In this document: in pieces, positions 26,873-35,120 of the stretch
Numbering within the stretch: position 1 is the first letter of the stretch
How the letters are laid out: the number at the start of each line of letters is the position of its first letter
NCBI GenBank assembly: GCA_002798195.1
Contig: NWQM01000003.1
Coordinates: forward strand, 62,001 to 126,000
DNA from: Lysobacteraceae bacterium NML03-0222
Lineage (GTDB): Bacteria; Pseudomonadota; Gammaproteobacteria; Xanthomonadales; Xanthomonadaceae
DNA length: 64,000 nt
Reading direction: 5' to 3'
Notes under the pieces: model-generated
The model's database searches: none
The model's input: the letters and a program-made list of their open reading frames with translations, nothing else
Told to the model about the DNA's origin: nothing
Translations under genes and position numbers: made by a program

Positions 26873-27607
26873 TCAAGATGGCTCTTGCGCCTCCAGCCAG
26901 TCGGCCAGTTGTGCAAGGTTGGAAAATACAAGGTCGGGAATGAAGTCGCGGCGCGGCCAAGTGGGATGCCGGGTACGGGCATCTTCGCGGTGCAGCCAGC
27001 AGGTTTTCAAGCCGGCACGGCGTGCGCCAGTGATATCGGCTTCGATGTCATCGCCAATATGCAGGGTTTTGGCTGGCAGCGTGCCCAGAGTTTGGCAGGC
27101 ATGCAGGAAAATTCCCGGGTCGGGTTTGGCCTTGCCAAACTCGCGTGCAGTGACCTGGCCATGGAAATATTGGGCTATGCCGATACGGTCAAGGTCGGCA
27201 TTGCCATTGGTCAGCGCACAGACCGGCACATGGCGCGCGATGCGCACAAGCGCTGCCCTGGCATCGGGGTAAAAGTCCACGCGGTTGCGTTCGGCAAAGA
27301 AGGCTTGATAGGCGGTATCGGTCAGTGCCGGGTCGTGACCGCTTTCAGTCAGCGCAATTTCAATGCATTGGCGTCGCAGCCAACTGGCATCGTGGGCTTT
27401 TTGTCCAAAGCGCTCAATAACACGTTCCCGCAGGCTGCGCATGGCAGAAGGTGGGAACTGCACTGCAGCTTTGGGTGCGTACTGCAGGAACCACTGATGC
27501 AGCACTTGCTCGATACGCTCGCCAATGGGGGCGAACGGCCAGAGCGTATCGTCCAGATCCAGGGTGATGGCCTGGACTTCAAAAAACGGCACTGTGCCTG
27601 AACTCAT
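26873..27607 (-). CDS. HAD family (subfamily IA) hydrolase
   Basis: A 244-residue haloacid-dehalogenase-like phosphatase. Motif I is LDLDDTLWP, motif II CALTNGN, motif III GKAKPD, and motif IV IGDDIEADITGA. It resembles YigB/YjjG-type housekeeping nucleotide or FMN phosphatases; the substrate is not predictable. Its ATG overlaps the stop of the upstream small gene (ATGA), implying coupling. Confidence 0.88.
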   Translation of the reverse strand: MSSGTVPFFEVQAITLDLDDTLWPFAPIGERIEQVLHQWFLQYAPKAAVQFPPSAMRSLRERVIERFGQKAHDASWLRRQCIEIALTESGHDPALTDTAYQAFFAERNRVDFYPDARAALVRIARHVPVCALTNGNADLDRIGIAQYFHGQVTAREFGKAKPDPGIFLHACQTLGTLPAKTLHIGDDIEADITGARRAGLKTCWLHREDARTRHPTWPRRDFIPDLVFSNLAQLADWLEAQEPS

Positions 27608-28011
27608 ACCAGCCCGTCGCGGCGCAATTTTTCGTGGTGCTGGCGCAAGATTTCGTTATCGGCGCTGCCATTGTGGGCTGATGCCGGTACATCGGCGGCA
27701 GCTGACATGCCCTGGGAGGCTGCTGCCTGCATTTGTGAAAACTGTAGATTGGCAGCTTTCATGCCGCCAGTAATGAGATTGGCAAAGCCCACGCCCAGCT
27801 GCAAGACATTGCTGCCGCCGAGCTTGCTTATCAGCTTGCCGTGGCCCACCAGAAAGCCCGAGGCCAGCCCGGCCACAAGCACACGCCCCGGTGTCCAAGC
27901 CGCATGCCAGGAGCTGCGAGTCTGACGCATATTGGCTCCCAAGCTGCGCCCGTGCGCTTGCAGTGTTTGCTCGGCTGCGGTGACTTTTTCAATCAATTGA
28001 TGAAAGCCCAT
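27604..28011 (-). CDS. Hypothetical protein of a YqjD/YqjE-type cluster
   Basis: A 135-residue protein with no family I can name. It has an amphipathic N-terminal helix, a moderately hydrophobic centre (VLVAGLASGFLVG, then NVLQLGVGFANLITGG), and a polar Ala/Ser/His-rich tail. Position, size and partners recall the third gene of yqjD-yqjE-yqjK clusters, but sequence similarity to YqjK is not evident. It lies 11 bases after the holin-like gene. Confidence 0.6.
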   Translation of the reverse strand: MGFHQLIEKVTAAEQTLQAHGRSLGANMRQTRSSWHAAWTPGRVLVAGLASGFLVGHGKLISKLGGSNVLQLGVGFANLITGGMKAANLQFSQMQAAASQGMSAAADVPASAHNGSADNEILRQHHEKLRRDGLV

Positions 28012-28022
28012 TGGATCGTTTC

Positions 28023-28502
28023 TCAGCGGTTGCCATCATTATCAGGAGAGGCGGCTTGGGGATTCTTGTCTTCACCCAGGCCAATCTTGGCCAATTGCCG
28101 GCGGGTGGCATGCATTTGCGTATGCTCAAAGTATGCCAGTGCACGCCAGGCGGAAAAAGCCGTAGCGGCGAGGCAAAACAGGCCGACCAGCAGCAGTGAA
28201 AGCCACCAGGAGAGTTTGAAGTAGGTCACCAGCGCTGCGACCAGCGCAGCCATCAATAACAGCCCGCCGACTGCCCCGAACACTACCGCTACGGCAGTGA
28301 ACGCCACGCTGCGCCCCAATGCGCTGCGTGCCAGGGCAATATCAGCCACCACCAGCGCACGCAGGGCGCGTGCGCTGGCAACTGTGGAAGCAAGGCTGGC
28401 TTTGCTGCCTTCACCCACACGGCGGAAGGCTTCCAGAATGTCCAGTGCGGGCTGCGCTGCTTGCTCGCGCGCACTGTCTGTTGCTTGGCCCGGCTCTTGC
28501 AT
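28023..28502 (-). CDS. Phage holin family (YqjE-like) membrane protein
   Basis: A 159-residue protein with two long adjacent hydrophobic segments (about residues 67-92 and 96-118: FTAVAVVFGAVGGLLLMAAL, then WWLSLLLVGLFCLAATAF), typical of the holin_3_6/YqjE family. No link to lysis is known for these chromosomal members. It starts 4 bases after the DUF883-type gene, whose products are thought to associate with membranes and ribosomes. Confidence 0.75.
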   Translation of the reverse strand: MQEPGQATDSAREQAAQPALDILEAFRRVGEGSKASLASTVASARALRALVVADIALARSALGRSVAFTAVAVVFGAVGGLLLMAALVAALVTYFKLSWWLSLLLVGLFCLAATAFSAWRALAYFEHTQMHATRRQLAKIGLGEDKNPQAASPDNDGNR

Positions 28503-28506
28503 GACC

Positions 28507-28860
28507 TTACTGCTCGTTGTTGTTGCCCAGGCCAGCGAGCTTGGCGATTGCCCAGCCAGCGGCGAAGGCGATACCGAAGGCAGTCAAGGGACGTTCGCGA
28601 ATCAGGTCGGCGGCACTGTCAATCATGTCGCGGCTCTTTTCCATCAACACGTCCATTTGTTCCTTGGCGGCCACGCCGAGGTCTTCGGCGGCATGCTTGC
28701 CGGCGATGGCGGTATCGCTGAGTTCTGCCTTGACATAGGCAGTACCGGCACGCAGTTCTTCACCCGCAGCAGCGGCAGCACTCTTGAGAGAGTCACTGGT
28801 GTGGGCAGCGGCTTGCTTCAGGTGGCTGCCGGCTTCAGAGAGGTTTTCTTTCACGCTCAT
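28507..28860 (-). CDS. ElaB/YqjD/DUF883 family membrane-anchored protein
   Basis: A 117-residue protein made of a long Ala/Glu/Lys-rich helical region followed by a C-terminal membrane anchor (RPLTAFGIAFAAGWAIAKLA), the hallmark of YqjD/ElaB. E. coli relatives tether inactive ribosomes to the membrane in stationary phase; the role here is inferred only from family. AAGGAGC lies just before the ATG at 28860. Downstream of the Do-type protease gene on the same strand. Confidence 0.82.
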   Translation of the reverse strand: MSVKENLSEAGSHLKQAAAHTSDSLKSAAAAAGEELRAGTAYVKAELSDTAIAGKHAAEDLGVAAKEQMDVLMEKSRDMIDSAADLIRERPLTAFGIAFAAGWAIAKLAGLGNNNEQ

Positions 28861-28883
28861 GGTTTGCTCCTTGGGAGGTTGGG

Positions 28884-30332
28884 TTATTGAATCAGAATTT
28901 GCCCGCGTTGACCGTTGCGCCAAAGGCGCAGCAGCAAGCGCTGGGGCGGGTTGTGGAAACTGGCACGGAAACTTGCCAGGTCGTTGAACTCGCCGCTGGA
29001 GGCGGCAAGGATGACATCGCCTTCACGCAGCCCACTTTGTGCTGCACGACTGCCACGGGCAACGTCACTGACCAGCACACCGCTGGCGCCTTGGCGGCGC
29101 AGCGATTCGGGCAGTTCGGCAAAGGTTACGCCGGCAAGTCGCGCATCAAGGCTGGCGCCATCGCGTGCCTGCTCCTTGAGTTGCGCGCGCAGTTGCAGAG
29201 GCTTGCCGTCGCGGCGGATATCCAGCGTTACTCCGGCATTGGCCGCCTGCAAGCCCTGGAAGTTACGGAATGCCTCGACACCACTGATGCGTTGACCATT
29301 GGCGGCGACAATCACATCGCCTACCTGCAAGCCTGCCGCTGCCGCGGAAGAATCCGGGTAAACCCGGGTGATGAGTGCGCCCTGACCCGGGGCAAGACCG
29401 GCGGCCTGCGCGCTGCGCGCATCCAAGTCACGGGTTTCGATGCCGAGCGTGCCACGTCGCACTTGGCCGCCGTTTTCCAGCAGCTGTTGCATGATGCTGC
29501 GCGCAAGATTGGTGGGGATGGCAAAGCTCAGGCCAATATTGCCAGCCATCGAGCCGCGCGGGTTGAAGCTGGCGGTATTGATGCCAATCAGCCGCCCCTG
29601 CAAGTCCACCAGTGCGCCACCGGAATTGCCGGGATTGATGCTGGCATCGGTCTGGATGAAGTTCTGGAAACCCACGCCAGGCAGATTGCTGCGACCCACA
29701 GCGGAGATGATGCCGGAGGTCACGGTCTGACCAACCCCAAATGGGTTGCCAATGGCCACAGCGAAATCACCCACACGCAGGGTGCTGCTGTCGGTCATGG
29801 CAATGGCGCTCAGGCGCTCGGCCGGGATGCGCATCAGCGCGATATCGGTATCCGGGTCGGAGCCGAGAAATTCGGCTTTCAGCGTGCGGCCATCGGCAAG
29901 CGTCACCGAAACGTCGTCGGCATTTTCAATCACATGGTGATTGGTTAGTACATAGCCCTTGGCAGCATCGACAATCACGCCCGAACCGAGTGATTCATTG
30001 ATGCGTTCCTGGGTGAGCTCGGGGAACATGCGCCGGAATACCGGGTCATTGCCAAATGGGCTGACGTGCACGCGCTGCTGGGTATGCACGCTGACCACAG
30101 CCGGCATTACCCGCTCCAGCATCGGTGCCAAGCTCGGGAGTTGTCCGCCGTCTGCGGTTTGCGGTAGCTGGCTGACTGGCAAGCCCGGCACAGGCGCAGG
30201 CTCTGCATGGCTAGGCTGGGTCAGGGCATCACGCATCGCGGTGGCGGCAAAACCACCAAAACCGGCCGCTGCTGCCAGCACCAGCAAGGTGGGCAGGGGG
30301 CGAGGATAGCGGGGGGCGTGTTTTTGATTCAT
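28884..30332 (-). CDS. Do/DegQ-type periplasmic serine protease
   Basis: A 482-residue HtrA protease for envelope protein quality control. An N-terminal hydrophobic segment (13-30) targets the periplasm. The trypsin-like triad is H133 (TNHHV), D163 (DTDIALM) and S237 (GNSGGA). Two PDZ domains follow (about 270-375 and 385-480). The ATG at 30332 was chosen; a TTG two codons upstream is possible. Length and two PDZ domains fit DegP/DegQ (MucD-like); DegS would have a single PDZ. Confidence 0.93.
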   Translation of the reverse strand: MNQKHAPRYPRPLPTLLVLAAAAGFGGFAATAMRDALTQPSHAEPAPVPGLPVSQLPQTADGGQLPSLAPMLERVMPAVVSVHTQQRVHVSPFGNDPVFRRMFPELTQERINESLGSGVIVDAAKGYVLTNHHVIENADDVSVTLADGRTLKAEFLGSDPDTDIALMRIPAERLSAIAMTDSSTLRVGDFAVAIGNPFGVGQTVTSGIISAVGRSNLPGVGFQNFIQTDASINPGNSGGALVDLQGRLIGINTASFNPRGSMAGNIGLSFAIPTNLARSIMQQLLENGGQVRRGTLGIETRDLDARSAQAAGLAPGQGALITRVYPDSSAAAAGLQVGDVIVAANGQRISGVEAFRNFQGLQAANAGVTLDIRRDGKPLQLRAQLKEQARDGASLDARLAGVTFAELPESLRRQGASGVLVSDVARGSRAAQSGLREGDVILAASSGEFNDLASFRASFHNPPQRLLLRLWRNGQRGQILIQ

Positions 30333-30506
30333 TGGCAACCATCATGCAGTCAGGGCAGTGGTGTGGATGTGAAAACCACATCCGCACAGTGCCGGGCAGA
30401 CTACGACAAAGCTGAACAACCATGAATGAACCTGTGAATGCGCAGCAGAGTCGAAATCCACCAACAAGCCGGGCACAATGCGCATTCTTGTCGCGGAAAT
30501 GTTTTC

Positions 30507-31019
30507 ATGCCGAAAAACGCCAAAAGCCGCATTGAGCGCAGGCAATCGGCTATCCATGGCAACGGGGTGTTCGCCAAAGCTGCAATTGCCAAAGGCGAGT
30601 GCATCGTGCGCTACAAGGGGCGATTGCGTACTCATGCAGAAGTGGATGCAGACTATGGGGAATTGGAGGAAAGCGGTCATACCTTCCTGTTCACACTGAA
30701 TGATGAATACGTGATTGATGCCAACTTCGATGGCAATATCGCGCGCTGGATAAATCACAGTTGCTCGCCCAATTGCGAGGCGATTTTGTACGAGGACGAG
30801 CAAGGCCGACGTGATCGGGACAAAATCCGTATCCATGCACTGCGTGACATCGCGCCGGGCGAGGAGCTGTCCTTCAACTATGGCATTGTCCTGCAGGAGC
30901 GCCATACACCGGCATTGAAAAAACTCTGGGCTTGCCATTGTGGTGCGCCGCACTGCACGGGCACCTTGTTGCAGCCCAAACGCCGCCGCAAAAGCCATGT
31001 GGTGATGAGCGTTGATTAG
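30507..31019 (+). CDS. SET-domain protein-lysine methyltransferase-like protein
   Basis: A 170-residue protein that is nearly all SET domain. Visible hallmarks in order are HGNGVFA (17-23), WINHSCSPNCEA (81-92, the NHSC S-adenosylmethionine site), GEELSFNYG (118-126, with the catalytic Tyr), and a post-SET zinc-type cluster CHCGAPHC (143-150). These motifs are complete, so the enzyme should be active. Bacterial SET proteins of this length occur in Xanthomonas and Chlamydia; targets in this lineage are unknown. The ATG at 30507 gives a start close to the SET domain. Divergent from the DegQ-type gene; monocistronic. Confidence 0.9.
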   Translation: MPKNAKSRIERRQSAIHGNGVFAKAAIAKGECIVRYKGRLRTHAEVDADYGELEESGHTFLFTLNDEYVIDANFDGNIARWINHSCSPNCEAILYEDEQGRRDRDKIRIHALRDIAPGEELSFNYGIVLQERHTPALKKLWACHCGAPHCTGTLLQPKRRRKSHVVMSVD

Positions 31020-31134
31020 GCAGCAGTCAGGCTGGGCAGTGAATCAGCCGATCTTCAGCTCAAGTGGGTGGCGATTTTCCAGGCTGCATTTGCGGCAGCG
31101 CTTCGTTTGAGACGGCATCAGGCAGGCGCGATAT

Positions 31135-31887
31135 TCAATGCATCCACACCAGGGTAGCCATGCGTCCGGTATGGCCATCGCGGCGGTAGGAGTAGAACGT
31201 GAGGTGCTCCTCGATGGTGCAATGTTCGCCGCCGTAAATCGCATCGGCACTCATGCCGGAGGCAATCAGGCGTTGGCGTGCCAAGGCGTACAAATCCACT
31301 TTCCAGTGACCTGGGCGGGTGGCGACAAAACAGGCCGCGGCGGCGGCATCGTGGCCGATAAAGGCCTCGCGCACTTCCGCACCGATTTCGTAATGCCGGG
31401 CACTGGCCGCAGGCCCCAGCCAGGCGCGCAGGTGTTGGGGAGCGGTTTGCATCGTGGCAATAGTGCGCTCGAGAATGCCGGCAGCAAGGCCGCGCCAGCC
31501 AGCGTGGGCGGCCGCAATCTCGCTGCCATCACGAGCCGCCAGTACCACGGGCAGGCAGTCGGCGGTGAGGATCGCCAGCACTTGGCCACGTTTGGCGGTC
31601 ACCGCTGCATCGGCCTCAGGCTCATCGCCGTCATCGCTTGGGGCCGCCGCTATCTGCGCGACTTGCACGCCATGCACTTGCCGCAGCCAGTGCGGCGCAC
31701 TGGGCAATGCCAGCATGTGCTGCAACTGGCGGCGGTTTTCCAGCACGGCAGCCCGTTCATCGCCGCTGCGCAAGCCCATGTTGAACGCGGCAAACGGTGG
31801 CTGCGATACGCCAGCGCCGACGCGCGTGGTGGTGATGGCCGAAACACCGGGCGGCGCAGGCCAGCTGGCCTCTATCCACGGCCGCAT
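31135..31887 (-). CDS. pgeF: Peptidoglycan editing factor PgeF (YfiH/laccase domain)
   Basis: A 250-residue YfiH-family protein. E. coli PgeF (YfiH) prevents incorporation of wrong residues such as L-Ser into peptidoglycan; older annotation is polyphenol oxidase. Conserved motifs are LTADCLPV, AAAHAGWRGL and the C-terminal YGGEHCTIEE with FYSYRRDGHTGR. The ATG at 31887 overlaps the rluD stop by one base (TGATG), as is normal for rluD-pgeF. Confidence 0.93.
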   Translation of the reverse strand: MRPWIEASWPAPPGVSAITTTRVGAGVSQPPFAAFNMGLRSGDERAAVLENRRQLQHMLALPSAPHWLRQVHGVQVAQIAAAPSDDGDEPEADAAVTAKRGQVLAILTADCLPVVLAARDGSEIAAAHAGWRGLAAGILERTIATMQTAPQHLRAWLGPAASARHYEIGAEVREAFIGHDAAAAACFVATRPGHWKVDLYALARQRLIASGMSADAIYGGEHCTIEEHLTFYSYRRDGHTGRMATLVWMH

Positions 31888-32870
31888 CAGTACTGTGCCT
31901 CGTTCCAGGCTCGGGTGTCCTCGCGCAGGGCGCGCAGCAAGGCGCGCATGTCATCGGGGATGGGGGCTTCGGCGCGCAGCGGCTCGCCGCTGATGGGATG
32001 GGCGAACTCCAGCACTTCGGCATGCAGTGCCTGGCGCTTGAAGCCGCGCAGTTGCGCAACCAATTCGTCACTGGCGGCCTTGGGCAGCTTCAAGGCGCTG
32101 CCATACAGCGGGTCGCCGATGATGGGGTGCTTGATTTGCTGCATATGCACGCGAATCTGGTGGGTGCGACCGGTTTCCAGCCGGCATTCCAGCGCAGTAT
32201 GCGCCCGGAAGCGCTCGCGCAGCCGGTAATGGGTGATGGCCTCGCGGCCATCTTCGCGCACGCACATCTTCAAACGGTCGCGCGGATGACGGTCAATGGG
32301 GAAGTCTGCCGTGCCGCCGGCCACCATCGAGCCCAGTACCACGGCGATATATTGGCGATGCACTTGGCGGGCGGCGAGCATTTCCACCAGACGGGTTTGT
32401 GCGGGCAGGCTGCGCGCCACCACCATTACCCCGGAAGTGTCCTTGTCCAGCCGGTGCACGATACCGGCGCGGTTCAATACGGCCAGCGCCGGGTCACGGT
32501 ACAGCAGGGCGTTGACCAGGGTGCCATCGGGGTTGCCCGCACCCGGATGCACCACAAGCCCCGCGGGCTTGTTGATGATGAATAGATGCTCATCCTGGTA
32601 CAGCACATCCAGAGGAATATCCTGTGGCTTGGCCTCGGTTTCCACGCCCAGTTGCGCATGCAGGCGGATGGTTTCTCCCCCATGCAACAAATCACGGGGG
32701 CGTGCGGTTTTGCCATCAAGCAGCACATCGCCGGACTTCACCCAGTCGGCCAGGCGTGAGCGTGAAAATTCCGGGAACAGCTCGGCCAGCACCGCATCAA
32801 AGCGGCGACCGGCAGCGCTGGCAGGGACTTGGATTTGGCGAAAATCAGCGGATTGGGTGTCAGTCATCAT
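31887..32870 (-). CDS. rluD: Ribosomal large subunit pseudouridine synthase D
   Basis: A 327-residue RluA-family enzyme that makes pseudouridines in helix 69 of 23S rRNA (positions 1911, 1915, 1917 in E. coli numbering). An N-terminal S4 domain (about 15-75) is followed by the catalytic domain with HRLDKDTSG (catalytic D142) and RTHQIRVH. Divergent from bamD, a conserved pair in gammaproteobacteria, and coupled to pgeF. Confidence 0.94.
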   Translation of the reverse strand: MMTDTQSADFRQIQVPASAAGRRFDAVLAELFPEFSRSRLADWVKSGDVLLDGKTARPRDLLHGGETIRLHAQLGVETEAKPQDIPLDVLYQDEHLFIINKPAGLVVHPGAGNPDGTLVNALLYRDPALAVLNRAGIVHRLDKDTSGVMVVARSLPAQTRLVEMLAARQVHRQYIAVVLGSMVAGGTADFPIDRHPRDRLKMCVREDGREAITHYRLRERFRAHTALECRLETGRTHQIRVHMQQIKHPIIGDPLYGSALKLPKAASDELVAQLRGFKRQALHAEVLEFAHPISGEPLRAEAPIPDDMRALLRALREDTRAWNEAQY

Positions 32871-32971
32871 CGTGTCTTGGGCAGTTTATTGCCCTTGCAT
32901 TCATTCTGGATGGGCGGCAAGCGCTCCGGCTAGGCTATTATCACCGCTTCCGTTTCGACATCCTGCATACC

Positions 32972-33838
32972 ATGTCACTTCGCATTGATGCTTCCCGCCC
33001 CCTGATTCGTGCCGGCCTCGTATCGCTGGCGGTGCTGTTTTCGCTTTCCGGCTGCGCCCGCTTCAAAGACAAGAAGGCCGAAAACAACGAGGGGCTTCCG
33101 GTCGAAACCTTGTACGACAAGGCGCATGCCTCGATGGTCAGCGGCAATTACGGCACCGCCGAAGAAACCTTCCGGCGCTTGATTGCCCAGTATCCTTACG
33201 GCCCGCATGCCGAGCAAGCGCTGATAGAAAGCGCCTATGCCCAGTACAAGAGCGGCAAGAATGATGATGCGGTCTCCACCATCGACCGCTTCCTGCGCAC
33301 CTATCCCACCCACCGCCATGTGCCGTACATGTACTACCTGCGCGGCCTTGCCAATCAGGCGCGCAATACGGTGTTCATGCAACGGGTATTCAAGCTGGAC
33401 ATGGCCAGTCGCGACTTGGTAGCGCCCATGCAGGCCTATGATGATTTCGGCATTGTTACCACGCGCTTTGCCAACAGTCGCTATGCCGATGATGCCCGCC
33501 AGCGCATGGTGTTCTTGCGCAACCAGTTTGCCCGCCATGAGCTGAATGTCGCCGTGTACTACCTGCGCCGTGGCGCCTGGGTGGCGGCCAGCGACCGCGC
33601 CCAGTACATTCTGGAAACCTATCCGCAAAGCGAATACCAGAACGATGCGGTGGCGATCTTGGCCGAAACCTATACCCGGCTGGGCAACCAGACACTGGCG
33701 AGTGATGCCAAGCGCATTCTGGAAATCAACGACCCGCAGCACCCCTGGTTGGCCGGTGGTTGGCCGAAGGATCCTTCGGTATTCAAGCGCCTCAATCCGT
33801 TTGCTCGTGAGCATGTGCCCGGCGCACGTGAGGATTGA
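32972..33838 (+). CDS. bamD: Outer-membrane assembly lipoprotein BamD
   Basis: A 288-residue essential BAM-complex lipoprotein. The N-terminal signal ends in the lipobox LSGC (Cys at residue 27), then TPR repeats such as YGTAEETFRRLIAQYPYG and EQALIESAYAQYKSGK. The ATG at 32972 begins the signal peptide MSLRIDASRPLIRAG; the upstream open frame overlaps rluD and is not used. Followed by a perfect terminator. Confidence 0.95.
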   Translation: MSLRIDASRPLIRAGLVSLAVLFSLSGCARFKDKKAENNEGLPVETLYDKAHASMVSGNYGTAEETFRRLIAQYPYGPHAEQALIESAYAQYKSGKNDDAVSTIDRFLRTYPTHRHVPYMYYLRGLANQARNTVFMQRVFKLDMASRDLVAPMQAYDDFGIVTTRFANSRYADDARQRMVFLRNQFARHELNVAVYYLRRGAWVAASDRAQYILETYPQSEYQNDAVAILAETYTRLGNQTLASDAKRILEINDPQHPWLAGGWPKDPSVFKRLNPFAREHVPGARED

Positions 33839-33863
33839 TTCGAGGGTGTCTTTAAAAGCTTTC

Positions 33864-33900
33864 AAAAAAGAAGCCTTCCGCGCAGGAAGGCTTCTTTTTT
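33864..33900 (+). terminator. Terminator of bamD
   Basis: AAAAAAGAAGCCTTCC, loop GCGC-like, then the complement ending in TTCTTTTTT: a symmetrical hairpin with T-tracts on both strands. Confidence 0.92.
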
Positions 33901-34033
33901 GGGCGGGCAATGTTCGGTAAATGACGGAACGCTCAAGGGTCAACCGCAGGCTGGAAATGCAGGCTGTTGATGCTTGGCTTTGCAGCTGATTTCCGAGAGC
34001 TTGTGTGTGATTGCCCGACGGCGGAGCAGTTGC

Positions 34034-34534
34034 CTACAACCACCAGACGAGCACGAACATGCCCACCATGGCAAAAGCCAGTGCCAGCTTCATCGCCGTG
34101 CCAACCACAATGCCAAGCCAAGTGCCAATGCCGATTTTGGTTGCAGCATCAATATCCGGTTTTCTCACGCTGCGACGGCTGATAAGTTCACCCGTCATGG
34201 CGCCGATGAATGGCCCGACAAGTACCCCCGGCAGTCCGAAGAACAAGCCAATCACAGTGCCCAGCAATGCGCACCAGGTGGCTAATCGGCTAGCTCCGAG
34301 CTTTTTGGCGCCTGCGGCGGTCGCCCAGAAATCCAATAGCAGTGAAAATGCAGTGACCAGGCCAAAAAATATCATCCAGCCCCAATGCACATGATGAAAG
34401 TCATCGACCCAGGCAGACAGTAAAAGACCTGCAAATACCAGCGGCAAACCGGGTAGCGCAGGCAGGAATATGCCGAAGATGCCGATGAGGATGAGCACTG
34501 CGGCGATAAAGTGAAAAATCATTGAGCTGTCCAA
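34034..34534 (-). CDS. DUF456 family membrane protein
   Basis: A 166-residue inner-membrane protein with four to five hydrophobic segments and the Gly-rich motif GLPGVLVGPFIGAMTGEL characteristic of DUF456. Function unknown. The TTG at 34534 has GGAG seven bases upstream and is preferred; an ATG at 34522 would lack a well-placed Shine-Dalgarno. It stands alone, between the bamD terminator and the divergent cold-shock gene. Confidence 0.85.
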   Translation of the reverse strand: MDSSMIFHFIAAVLILIGIFGIFLPALPGLPLVFAGLLLSAWVDDFHHVHWGWMIFFGLVTAFSLLLDFWATAAGAKKLGASRLATWCALLGTVIGLFFGLPGVLVGPFIGAMTGELISRRSVRKPDIDAATKIGIGTWLGIVVGTAMKLALAFAMVGMFVLVWWL

Positions 34535-34780
34535 GTGCGGACTCCAGGTGGATGTAAGGAAAAGAGTATCGCCGGGATGAGAGCCGTTTGCATTTTCTTG
34601 TTGATGGCGCTAACGTTTGAGTCGCTGAGTTTCAAGGGTCACTGTGAATCGTGGCCTGGCGTGTGGGGTTGATTCACTTCATTGCTGCACTGTCTGACCT
34701 GTTCCATCTCCTTTGCAACCAGCAGTACCTGTCCCCATCCGGGGGCATTCAATCAGCAATGATCCAAGGAGCAAAGTTCG

Positions 34781-34990
34781 ATGTCGAACCGTGAAACAGG
34801 CACCGTGAAGTGGTTCAACGATGCCAAGGGATTTGGCTTCATCAGCCGGGAAAGTGGTGAAGACGTGTTTGTGCATTTCCGCGCCATCCAGGTGCAGGGC
34901 TTCAAGACTTTGAAGGAAGGCCAGAAGGTCGCGTTCACTGTCGTTGAGGGTCAGAAAGGCCTGCAAGCCGACGCAGTGGAGCCGATCTGA
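34781..34990 (+). CDS. Cold-shock domain protein (CspA family)
   Basis: A 69-residue OB-fold RNA/DNA chaperone. RNP1 is KGFGFISRE and RNP2 is DVFVHF. AAGGAGC precedes the ATG. The 246 bases between it and the divergent DUF456 gene probably hold a long 5' UTR of the type that regulates csp mRNAs, though I cannot fold it reliably. Terminated at 35029-35057. Confidence 0.95.
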   Translation: MSNRETGTVKWFNDAKGFGFISRESGEDVFVHFRAIQVQGFKTLKEGQKVAFTVVEGQKGLQADAVEPI

Positions 34991-35028
34991 TTGAGCTGCT
35001 ATTTGTGAAGAAAAACGATTGAATCAAG

Positions 35029-35057
35029 GCCCTGGCATATCCTGCCGGGGCTTTTTT
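35029..35057 (+). terminator. Terminator of the cold-shock gene
   Basis: GCCCTGGCA / TGCCGGGGC, nine pairs with one wobble, then TTTTTT. Confidence 0.85.
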
Positions 35058-35120
35058 CAAGGGCTGATTGAGGGCAATTGCCCGATAATGTTCGGCCTGT
35101 TTTTGACTGCGAGTTTTGTC

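Noticed and set aside
30339..30506. Possible small gene between the DegQ-type and SET genes
   Set aside because: The 168 bases hold no frame with a start, ribosome-binding site and plausible composition; treated as a divergent promoter region.
31020..31134. Possible 24-codon minus-strand peptide with CRKC downstream of pgeF
   Set aside because: Too short, with no Shine-Dalgarno and no recognisable family; most likely non-coding.
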